Shown here one piece after another: positions 1-6,241 of a stretch of 39,873 bases of DNA. Where the stretch lies: assembly GCA_023429995.1 (NCBI GenBank), contig JAEZCE010000076.1, forward strand, positions 1 to 39,873, given 5' to 3'. Under the pieces are notes generated by a model. It saw only the letters and a program-made list of their open reading frames with translations, had not been told where the DNA came from and searched no databases. The position numbers and the translations under genes were made by a program. This DNA is from Bacillota bacterium. GTDB lineage: Bacteria; Bacillota; UBA4882; UBA8346. Each line of letters opens with the position of its first letter. The first letter of the stretch is position 1.

Positions 1-2
1 TG

Positions 3-224
3 CATACGATGGTTTCAAATGCCAAAGCGCTGATTGGCGGCACATTTCATGGTCTGGATTCAAAATATCTTCAAAGCTATCTTGATGAATTCAGTTATCG
101 TTTTAATCGCCGTCACATGCTGGACCGAATTTTTGAGCGATGTATTACGGCAATGGCCGACTGTCCTCAATGGACGTATTGGGATATTATCGGTAAAGCG
201 CCTCATCTTAAAAAGACCAGTTAA
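3..224 (+). CDS. IS1595-family (ISXO2-like) transposase, C-terminal end only
   Basis: The reading frame is open from the left edge of the window and ends at a TAA at 222-224, so only the last 73 residues or so are present. The peptide carries the characteristic end of the ISXO2-like DDE transposase domain: a His-Thr pair, then SNAKALIGGTFHGL, then KYLQSYLDEFSYRFNRR, then an IFER helix. In this family the segment follows the last acidic catalytic residue and closes the RNase H-like fold. The first two catalytic residues would lie outside the window, so whether the element is intact cannot be judged. I could not identify the right terminal inverted repeat downstream. The family call is secure from the YLDEFSYRFNRR signature; the subgroup is not. 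Confidence 0.85.
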   Translation, partial: HTMVSNAKALIGGTFHGLDSKYLQSYLDEFSYRFNRRHMLDRIFERCITAMADCPQWTYWDIIGKAPHLKKTS

Positions 225-622
225 GCGCTATTTAATAATTTCCCTGAGTTAACGGAATAGTCAGCATATATATAGCTCCCCAAAATTTTCAAGATCATTT
301 TGAGCCAGCGAAACATTTGGTAGATAATGTATATTCATGAGGGGCAGGAGGGTCAGGAGGGTGTAAAAATAAAAAGCCGGTTTTATATTCTCCCGGAGTT
401 CTGCGGAGATAAAGCTGTGTGCATAAAAGCACGACACCGAGGCCTTTAGAACGTTTTTTAATATCCCCCGCCCCATCGTTCACCTTGGGGCGGAGATGAA
501 ATCTTTTTTTCGGGTTTCGAGGGTTGCGCTCCTAAGTTCAAACATCCCGGTGAACTCTCCATTCCAGCCGGTTTCCTTTCAGACGCCACCCCTTACCCCC
601 GGCTCTTCTTGAGCCGCCAAAT
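225..622. other. Intergenic stretch between transposase and glnS terminator; no gene recognised
   Basis: No open frame here has a convincing ribosome binding site or family resemblance. The right end of the IS element probably falls just after 224. A short perfect hairpin, CGGCTC-ttctt-GAGCCG, sits near 600-616 without a T-run and may back up the glnS terminator. Confidence 0.4.
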
Positions 623-692
623 AAAAAAGACCCTTCCCCGCCCTAAATTGCCTGCAATTCAATGGCATTTTCAAGAGGGAAGAGGCCTTTTA
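623..692 (-). terminator. Probable intrinsic terminator of glnS
   Basis: On the minus strand, just after the glnS stop, AAAAGGCCTCTTCCC can pair imperfectly with GGGAAGGGTCTTTT about 35 bases further on, and the 3' arm runs directly into TTTTTT. A second small hairpin (TGCC/GGCA) lies in the loop. Confidence 0.6.
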
Positions 693-720
693 AGTTTTTA
701 GGCTAAATCAATGGACCGGT

Positions 721-2445
721 TCACCCTTTCCAGGAATCCCGGAGGGGCACAATCTGGTTGAAAACCAGATGTCCGGCCTGAGAATCCGGATCAACCACGT
801 AATAACCCTGGCGTAAAAATTGGTAGTGGTCTCCCGGCTTGGCCGTTGCCAAACTTGGTTCCACCAAACACCGGGTCAGCGCCTTCAAAGAATCCGGGTT
901 CAGATTGGATTTATAATCGCCCTCGGCGGCGTCCGGGTTTTCCACCGTAAACAAATGGTCATATAACCGCACTTCAGCTGGGACGGCATGTTGAGCGGTT
1001 ACCCAGTGTAAAGTGCCTTTGACCTTGCGGCCATCGGAAGACCATCCGCCCCGGGTTTCCGGATCATAGACACAATGAACTTCAACCACTTCACCGGAGG
1101 AGTCTTTCACCACATTAACGCAAGTTACATAGTAAGCATATTTGAGGCGCACTTCCTTACCCGGGGAGAGCCGGAAAAATCCTTTGGGGGGATTTTCCAT
1201 GTAATCTTCCTGTTCGATAAATATTTCCCGGGAAAAGGGAACTTTTCTATGACCGAGTTCCGGATTCTCCGGATTGATCTCCGCATCAAACTCCTCCACC
1301 TGGTTTTCGGGATAATTGTCGATGATTACTTTCAGCGGCCGCAAAACTCCCATCACGCGCGGCGCTTTAATATTTAAATCTTCCCGCAGGCAATGTTCGA
1401 GCAAAGCGATATCGACCATGCTGTTGCTTTTGGCCACGCCAATCCGCTCGCAGAAGTTCCGGATCGATTCCGGAGTATAACCACGGCGTCGTAAGCCGGA
1501 AATGGTCGGCATCCGGGGATCGTCCCAACCGCTTACATAATTGTTTTTAACAAGTTCCAGGAGCTTCCGCTTGCTCATTACGGTATAATTCAGATTCAAA
1601 CGGGCAAATTCAATCTGGCGGGGCGGCGTTGGAAACTCATCCCGGAATTGCTCCACCACCCAATCATAAAGCGGGCGGTGATCTTCATACTCCAAGGAAC
1701 ACAAGGAATGAGAAACCTCTTCGATGGCATCCGAAATGGGGTGGGCGTAGTCATACATCGGATAAATACACCAGGCGTCGCCGGTCCGATGGTGAGTGAC
1801 CCGCCGGATACGGTAAATCACCGGATCTCTCATGTTGATATTGGGGGAGGCCATATCAATTTTGGCCCGTAGTGTCCGGGAGCCGTCCTCAAATTCTCCG
1901 GCGCGCATGCGGCGGAATAAATCCAGATTCTCCTCCACGGAGCGGTTCCGGTAAGGGCTTTCTTTCCCCGGTTCAGTCAGGGTGCCGCGATAGTCTCTCA
2001 CCTGGTCGCCGGAGAGATCACAAACATAGGCTTTGCTGTTTTGAATCAATTTTTCGGCGCATTGGTAAAGCCGCTCATAATACTCGGAAGCATAATAAAG
2101 CCGTTCCTCCCAGTCAAATCCCAACCAATGAATGTCTTCCATAATGGAATCCACATATTCGGTGTCTTCCTTCACCGGATTGGTATCATCAAAACGGAGA
2201 TTACACCGGCCTCCGAATTTCAGCGCGATTCCAAAATCAATGCACAAGGCTTTGGCATGTCCGATATGCAGATATCCGTTGGGTTCAGGAGGAAAACGAG
2301 TGTGCACCCGTTTACCATGTGCTCCGGTTTGTAAGTCTTCCTCCACAGCATCTTGAATAAAGTTGGAAATTACCGGATTCGACTTTTCGGCAGAATCATT
2401 CTCCGCTGTTTTAAAACTTCCATCATTCTCTTTCTGGGTTTCCAT
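721..2445 (-). CDS. glnS: Glutaminyl-tRNA synthetase
   Basis: Class I aminoacyl-tRNA synthetase charging tRNA-Gln in the cytoplasm, 574 residues with the start used here. The HIGH motif is exact at about residues 60-63, in PPEPNGYLHIGHAKA, and the KMSKS counterpart is VMSKR in YTVMSKRKLLEL. The C-terminal anticodon-binding beta-barrel region follows (GHRKVPFSREIF, then LHWVTAQHAVPAEVRLYDHL). The frame extends upstream to a TTG at 2466, but that TTG overlaps the Shine-Dalgarno AAGGAGGA. The ATG at 2443-2445 sits about 8 bases after it and is clearly the start. Many Firmicutes instead make Gln-tRNA with GatCAB and non-discriminating GltX, so a dedicated GlnRS is a lineage trait worth noting. 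The first 40 residues or so are a low-complexity, Asp/Glu/Lys-rich extension. A consensus promoter lies at 2545-2573, and the gene appears to be monocistronic. Confidence 0.97.
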   Translation of the reverse strand: METQKENDGSFKTAENDSAEKSNPVISNFIQDAVEEDLQTGAHGKRVHTRFPPEPNGYLHIGHAKALCIDFGIALKFGGRCNLRFDDTNPVKEDTEYVDSIMEDIHWLGFDWEERLYYASEYYERLYQCAEKLIQNSKAYVCDLSGDQVRDYRGTLTEPGKESPYRNRSVEENLDLFRRMRAGEFEDGSRTLRAKIDMASPNINMRDPVIYRIRRVTHHRTGDAWCIYPMYDYAHPISDAIEEVSHSLCSLEYEDHRPLYDWVVEQFRDEFPTPPRQIEFARLNLNYTVMSKRKLLELVKNNYVSGWDDPRMPTISGLRRRGYTPESIRNFCERIGVAKSNSMVDIALLEHCLREDLNIKAPRVMGVLRPLKVIIDNYPENQVEEFDAEINPENPELGHRKVPFSREIFIEQEDYMENPPKGFFRLSPGKEVRLKYAYYVTCVNVVKDSSGEVVEVHCVYDPETRGGWSSDGRKVKGTLHWVTAQHAVPAEVRLYDHLFTVENPDAAEGDYKSNLNPDSLKALTRCLVEPSLATAKPGDHYQFLRQGYYVVDPDSQAGHLVFNQIVPLRDSWKG

Positions 2446-2544
2446 TGATAGGTCTTCCTCCTTCAATTAACTAACAGGTCAAACACTCACTTTTCAGGCA
2501 AAAATCCCAGGGTTTTTCTTCCATCGATCTTACATTTAAATTCT

Positions 2545-2573
2545 ATTATAAACAATTTAACGCCATTTGCCAA
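2545..2573 (-). promoter_or_regulatory. Sigma-70-type promoter of glnS
   Basis: On the minus strand TTGGCA (2568-2573) and TATAAT (2545-2550) are separated by 17 bases. Transcription would begin near 2538, leaving a leader of about 93 bases before the glnS ATG. I see no T-box motif in that leader. Confidence 0.75.
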
Positions 2574-2796
2574 CGTATTTTAGGAATTCATTCCTTGAAA
2601 AAAGGCTGCCGCGGACAAAAAGCGCTATGAAAATGTCATCGAGCTTGGTTTTATTCCCCTGGTGCCGGGCGCCTTGAGGTTAACCGGAAACCGGAAGGAA
2701 AAGAAGTCCTGGACTCTTTTAACAGCAGTGTTCAAAACCTTTAGCGCGAAATAGTATGTACGTTCACTCCAAATCCATTGGTAAAGGAGCATTTAC

Positions 2797-2865
2797 ATGT
2801 TCTTAATCGCTTTTATGTTGTTATGGTCCTATACTTCAAGATATGAAAGTTCGGACCATCGCTAA
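2797..2865 (+). CDS. Possible 22-residue hydrophobic peptide
   Basis: A tiny frame on the plus strand begins with an ATG placed 7 bases after a perfect AAAGGAG. It encodes a peptide starting MFLIAFMLLWSY, hydrophobic at its N-terminus and polar at its C-terminus (RYESSDHR). It is followed after 12 bases by a strong GC hairpin (2878-2912). Within the frame, ATGGTCC and GGACCAT form a 7-bp inverted repeat (2823-2859). The combination of ribosome binding site, small hydrophobic peptide and terminator-like hairpin resembles small membrane peptides or type I toxin genes. I recognise no family, no clear promoter is visible, and chance is possible. The rest of the 2446-2961 gap holds only the glnS promoter and undecipherable sequence. 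Confidence 0.3.
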   Translation: MFLIAFMLLWSYTSRYESSDHR

Positions 2866-2877
2866 AAACCCATCAGG

Positions 2878-2912
2878 TAAAGCCGGGCGCTTTAAAATCA
2901 CCGCCCGGCTTT
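2878..2912. terminator. GC-rich hairpin, possible bidirectional terminator
   Basis: AAAGCCGGGCG and CGCCCGGCTTT form an 11-bp perfect stem with a 12-base loop. It lies 49 bases after the stop of the minus-strand patatin gene and just after the small plus-strand frame. The tails are T-poor (CTTTAT and CTTTAC), so it may be a weak terminator. Confidence 0.55.
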
Positions 2913-2961
2913 ATCCGCCACAGAAAGTCAAAAGTTCCCCCTCTTAGCATCGGCCGCCGGA

Positions 2962-5205
2962 CTAAAAAATATGTCCCAGCATAATCTGGTAGGAATGATC
3001 TCCCTCTTCCCCATAGCTATATCCGATATAAAGTTGTCCAAAGATAGTCGCGCTTAAAAAGCCCACCGCAATATCACTTTTTAAATTCCGGGAGGACCAA
3101 TCCTCAAAAACTCCTCCGTTTTCATACCACAAGCCCAGGTAAATGTTCCTGCCGCTCATCGGCAGATGCCCCAAAGCTTTAAGATAACCGATATTTCCCA
3201 ATACATAATTGCTTCCCGATAATTCATTGATATTGTAACAACCCAAACGGAAAGGTCCCCCTAGATGGAATTGCTGGGTCCAGGGAGGAATCCCCTCAAA
3301 CGAGCCTCCCGCAGCCACCATTGTAAAAACCATATCTTTGGCTCCAACCGGGAAACACGTAATTAACTGCGTTTCTAACTGCCCGAAAGAACCGCCGCTT
3401 CCCGGAACACAATCATACCAATTAGCTTCCGTCTTCCAATCCAGGCCTTTTTTGGCTAATATCATTTCATCATTGTTATTAAAACTCCAGGCAAGATGGG
3501 TCCGGCGGATAGTCCCATTTAAATCGGAAGGGATTTCATTACCGGACTGTCTCCGGAGAGTCTGGTTTCCAAGCGAATAACCAACCCGCAGTTCCGCGCT
3601 TTTTTCAAAACGGTATCCGCCATCCAACCCGATTTCCGAATAGTAATTTTTATAGGAATTCATGGGATACCCATCCTGAAAATTACTGAGATTCGTTTCC
3701 TCCATTTTGATAAAAGGCGCTATAAAAAAATTACTTTTGCGAAGAGGTTTATAGAGCTCCGAAAACAGGTAAATTTCACTTCCCACTCCGATATCGGCGC
3801 GCAGTTCCGAGCCGGGTCCGTTGATATTGAAAGCGGTAAACCGAAAACCGGGATTCACTTGGCTTTGTTTCTCCCCGATTTGAATATTCAGAGCGAAATC
3901 AAGGAAAGGCGGACCATACGGTTTTTCAACCGCAACAATCACTAGGGTAGAAACTCCATCCCGGACCTGATATTCATAACGTAAACTTTCATAAAGTGAA
4001 CTTCCCAAAACATCGGTCAGGTCGGCTTCCAGTTCATCCGGATCCAGCAGCTTCCCTACATGATTCCGCAGCCGGTTTTTAATCATCCTGCCATTTTCTG
4101 ATGACGTCCCCAAAACTACGATCTGTTCGGGTACGGGCTGAACGGTTTTTTTGCGCCGGTTGCGCTCCGTGAGGTATCGTTGCCATTCTTCCTCGCTTAA
4201 GGAATATTTCTTAAGACTGGATGCCTCGGCGGCTGCGGCTTGATATCCATAAACGATAAACTGGTCAATGGCTTTCCAACTCAACATTGACAGCTTGCCG
4301 CGTTGTGGCTCCAAAACCACATCCGCAATGGCTAAAGAACGCTGACTGTTGTTTTCGACGATGGCATCAATGGCGTTTAATAAGACAATACTTCCTTTGG
4401 AACCGCTTGGTTTTCCATGGTTGGCATTTAAATGAACCGCGATAATGACATCGGCGCCCATTTTCTTGGTAACATCCGTGGGAACATTATCATAAATACC
4501 GCCATCCACCAACTGCCGCCCGTCCCGCTCCACCGGTGTGAAAACACTGGGTACGGCCATGGTGGCGCGCATCGATTCCGCCAGAGAACCATCTCCCATA
4601 ACCACGGCTTCATTGTTCATGATATCCGCAGCCACGCACCGGAATGGAATCGGCAGTTCATCAAAGCTCCGAATCGAAGAATAAGGTAGCGTTATCCTGC
4701 TCAAGAGTAAATTAATCCGGTAGCCACCCAAGCCCTGCGGAAATTTCAGGCTATTCCCCTTAAAGCCCATTTCCAGATCGGCCGAATAATTCCGCCGGTC
4801 TTCCTTACGCCGGAAATCAATATTTTTTAACGGAGGCGCCGAATCAAACAGCCGGTTCCAATCAATCGTCTTCAAGAAGACCTCGATTTCAGCGGCTGAC
4901 ATCCCCGTGGCGTAACAGCCTCCGATTAAGCCGCCCATACTGGTGCCCGCCACATAATCAACGGGGATCCGGTTTTCCTCCAGCCATTCCAAAACGCCGA
5001 TATGGGCTAAACCCAATGCGCCGCCACCCCCTAAAGCAATACCGATCTTCGGACGCTCCATGGCGGAGTTATCGGCCAGGACGGGGTGGAATTTCAAACC
5101 AAAGCTCAGTACAACCAGGCCTAGCATTAAAATGATGACGTACTTCCCGCAAAAGACTGGTTTTCGGATCGATTTGGACCTTATTCGTCTCAATATCTTC
5201 TTCAC
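2962..5205 (-). CDS. Patatin-like phospholipase fused to POTRA and outer-membrane beta-barrel (PlpD/FplA-type, type Vd)
   Basis: 747 residues. A basic N-terminus and hydrophobic stretch (residues 22-45, ending PVLAD) form a signal peptide. The patatin domain follows at about 50-330, with glycine-rich oxyanion loop GGGGALGLAHIG, nucleophile elbow GTSMGG (Ser89) and catalytic DGG (Asp234), so both members of the Ser-Asp dyad are present. Residues 360-430 or so look like one POTRA repeat (EQIVVLG, then LDPDELEADL and YEYQVRDG). The remainder is an Omp85-type 16-strand barrel, ending in the terminal Phe typical of outer-membrane proteins (IMLGHIF). Known relatives (Pseudomonas PlpD, Fusobacterium FplA) display or release a lipase A1 domain at the cell surface. 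The protein implies a diderm envelope. The start is a GTG at 5203-5205 with a weak ribosome binding site; it is chosen because it preserves the signal peptide. It is not part of an obvious operon, since a terminator lies upstream at 5336-5373. Confidence 0.9.
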   Translation of the reverse strand: MKKILRRIRSKSIRKPVFCGKYVIILMLGLVVLSFGLKFHPVLADNSAMERPKIGIALGGGGALGLAHIGVLEWLEENRIPVDYVAGTSMGGLIGGCYATGMSAAEIEVFLKTIDWNRLFDSAPPLKNIDFRRKEDRRNYSADLEMGFKGNSLKFPQGLGGYRINLLLSRITLPYSSIRSFDELPIPFRCVAADIMNNEAVVMGDGSLAESMRATMAVPSVFTPVERDGRQLVDGGIYDNVPTDVTKKMGADVIIAVHLNANHGKPSGSKGSIVLLNAIDAIVENNSQRSLAIADVVLEPQRGKLSMLSWKAIDQFIVYGYQAAAAEASSLKKYSLSEEEWQRYLTERNRRKKTVQPVPEQIVVLGTSSENGRMIKNRLRNHVGKLLDPDELEADLTDVLGSSLYESLRYEYQVRDGVSTLVIVAVEKPYGPPFLDFALNIQIGEKQSQVNPGFRFTAFNINGPGSELRADIGVGSEIYLFSELYKPLRKSNFFIAPFIKMEETNLSNFQDGYPMNSYKNYYSEIGLDGGYRFEKSAELRVGYSLGNQTLRRQSGNEIPSDLNGTIRRTHLAWSFNNNDEMILAKKGLDWKTEANWYDCVPGSGGSFGQLETQLITCFPVGAKDMVFTMVAAGGSFEGIPPWTQQFHLGGPFRLGCYNINELSGSNYVLGNIGYLKALGHLPMSGRNIYLGLWYENGGVFEDWSSRNLKSDIAVGFLSATIFGQLYIGYSYGEEGDHSYQIMLGHIF

Positions 5206-5335
5206 CCCGGAATTTTATTCCCCATTAAAGTTCTGCATTTTCAATTCATTTTAAGTATTTATCATTCGAAGTCAATATCCTTTTTGAATTCACTGGATAT
5301 GTGTTAACGAAAGTTAAAATTGTCCAATCGGGATA

Positions 5336-5373
5336 TAAAAAAAGAAAGGCCGCCAGCTTAGCCTCTCTTTTTA
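5336..5373 (-). terminator. Intrinsic terminator after the riboswitch-controlled pilin-like gene
   Basis: On the minus strand AAAAAGAGAGGC, a 9-base loop, then GGCCTTTCTTTTTTT. The stem is closed by A-T pairs and ends in a T-run, 22 bases after the stop at 5395. It separates this gene from the patatin gene downstream. Confidence 0.8.
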
Positions 5374-5394
5374 TCGAATCAATCAAGGTTACTA

Positions 5395-5883
5395 TCAATT
5401 GGTAATCGTCAAGGTAATCATTTGCGGCGATAAAGGAGCGGTGATTTGGACATTGGCCGGAGTCGTATAGGTATAACGAATCATCTTTTGCGATTCCGCT
5501 ACTTTTGACACACCGGTTACCAAATCAACCGGAGTGCTTTTTAAAGAAACTCCACCAGCACTCAACGCTCCCGAAGGCGCCTCCAAGGAAATCAAAAGGT
5601 CGGAATCTTTCGGCAATGCGGTATTTAAAACTCCGGTTATTTTTTTATGTTCCTCATTGGTGGTGATTCGATAAGTAGAAGTTGCCTCAATGATTTTAAC
5701 GGTTTGCAAGTGTACGGTCACTGTCTTTTCACGGGTGATGTTCAAATCGCCGCCAAGCGCAATCTCATTGACCGCCTGTACGCTAAAGGTAACAGTCTGC
5801 GAAGTATTGCCGTTTGCCACAGCGAGGCTCCAGGTACTTGTCACAAAAAACACCATTGTTAAAACCATGCATCCATTTTTCAT
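5395..5883 (-). CDS. Small secreted pilin-like protein C, under c-di-GMP riboswitch control
   Basis: 162 residues with a signal peptide (MKNGCMVLTMVFFVTSTWSLAVA). It is one of three paralogues in the locus; the others are at 10501-10998 and 11120-11608. After the signal comes an alternating hydrophobic strand, TSQTVTFSVQAVNEI. The shared block is TYRITTNEEHKKITG, a leucine/alanine-rich stretch with APSGA, and PVDLVTGVSKVAES. The protein ends in an alternating strand, QMITLTITN. A free N-terminal strand plus a hydrophobic C-terminal strand is what donor-strand-exchange fibre subunits look like, but I recognise no named family. The gene stands alone between its own promoter (6193-6220), two GEMM-I riboswitches (5911-6168) and a terminator (5336-5373). 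The likely ribosome binding site is the GGTG 7 bases before the ATG; it is weak and lies inside a possible pairing element. It differs from its paralogues in lacking the NPAA/SATAG-type segment after the first strand. Confidence 0.8.
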   Translation of the reverse strand: MKNGCMVLTMVFFVTSTWSLAVANGNTSQTVTFSVQAVNEIALGGDLNITREKTVTVHLQTVKIIEATSTYRITTNEEHKKITGVLNTALPKDSDLLISLEAPSGALSAGGVSLKSTPVDLVTGVSKVAESQKMIRYTYTTPANVQITAPLSPQMITLTITN

Positions 5884-5910
5884 TGTTTTTCACCATAACC
5901 TGATCATTTA

Positions 5911-6017
5911 TTTTCGGCGACCCGGCTGCCAATAGCTTTCACGAATGTTGCGCACTCGTTCCACCTTAGACCCGTGGTTTTGCGTCTCCAGCTTTCACTG
6001 GGTTTGCCATTATCGGA
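5911..6017 (-). promoter_or_regulatory. c-di-GMP-I riboswitch (GEMM), proximal copy
   Basis: Read on the minus strand, the element has all GEMM-I landmarks in order: GGCAAACC, a CAGT-GAAA-GCTGG hairpin with a GAAA tetraloop, the invariant GACGCAAAAC ligand pocket, the GGGTCTAAGG tetraloop-receptor region, a variable P3 arm, and the closing GGCAGCCGGGTCGCCG. A short P1 (CCGATA region with the GCCGAAAA end) closes it. It ends about 27 bases before the ATG of the pilin-like gene at 5395-5883, which puts the ribosome binding site within reach. No T-run follows it, so control of translation initiation is the simplest reading. Confidence 0.93.
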
Positions 6018-6061
6018 TAAATTGTCGATATTGCCGTGATGGTGAAAATAAAAAAAACTTA

Positions 6062-6168
6062 TTTTCGGCGACCCGGCTGTCATATGGTTTAACGAATGTT
6101 ACCCATTCGCGCCACTTTAGACCCGCAGTTTTGCGTCTCCAGCTTTCACTGGATTTGCGATTATCGAA
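6062..6168 (-). promoter_or_regulatory. c-di-GMP-I riboswitch (GEMM), distal copy of a tandem pair
   Basis: A second GEMM-I aptamer, first to be transcribed. Its landmarks on the minus strand are CGCAAATCC, CCAGT-GAAA-GCTGG, GACGCAAAAC, GCGGGTCTAAAG, a P3 hairpin (GCGAATGGGTAACATTCGT) and GACAGCCGGGTCGCCG. P1 is TTCG with CGAA. Six bases after the aptamer the transcript runs into AAGTTTTTTTTATTTT, so this copy could act through transcription termination. It resembles the proximal copy closely in the core but differs in P3, which argues for an old duplication. The start site from promoter 6193-6220 lies about 20 bases upstream. Confidence 0.93.
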
Positions 6169-6192
6169 CAAGTTTTTAATGGTTGTTAATTT

Positions 6193-6220
6193 ATTATATC
6201 ACTTTTGGGAATTTAAGCAA
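6193..6220 (-). promoter_or_regulatory. Promoter of the tandem riboswitch / pilin-like gene unit
   Basis: On the minus strand TTGCTT (6215-6220), 16 bases, then TATAAT (6193-6198), with an extended -10 (TGaTATAAT). It lies between the stop of the usher-like gene and the first aptamer, giving the last gene independent expression. Confidence 0.75.
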
Positions 6221-6241
6221 GACCGGCCATGGCCGCTTTTT

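Noticed and set aside
261..476. 71-codon minus-strand frame next to the transposase
   Set aside because: No ribosome binding site, no recognisable motif, and an internal composition like intergenic DNA.
2600..2760. Possible decayed gene upstream of glnS
   Set aside because: Short peptides in two frames (YENVIELGFIPLVPG and NRKPEGKEVLDSF) look protein-like, but I could not tie them to any family, so no pseudogene is claimed.
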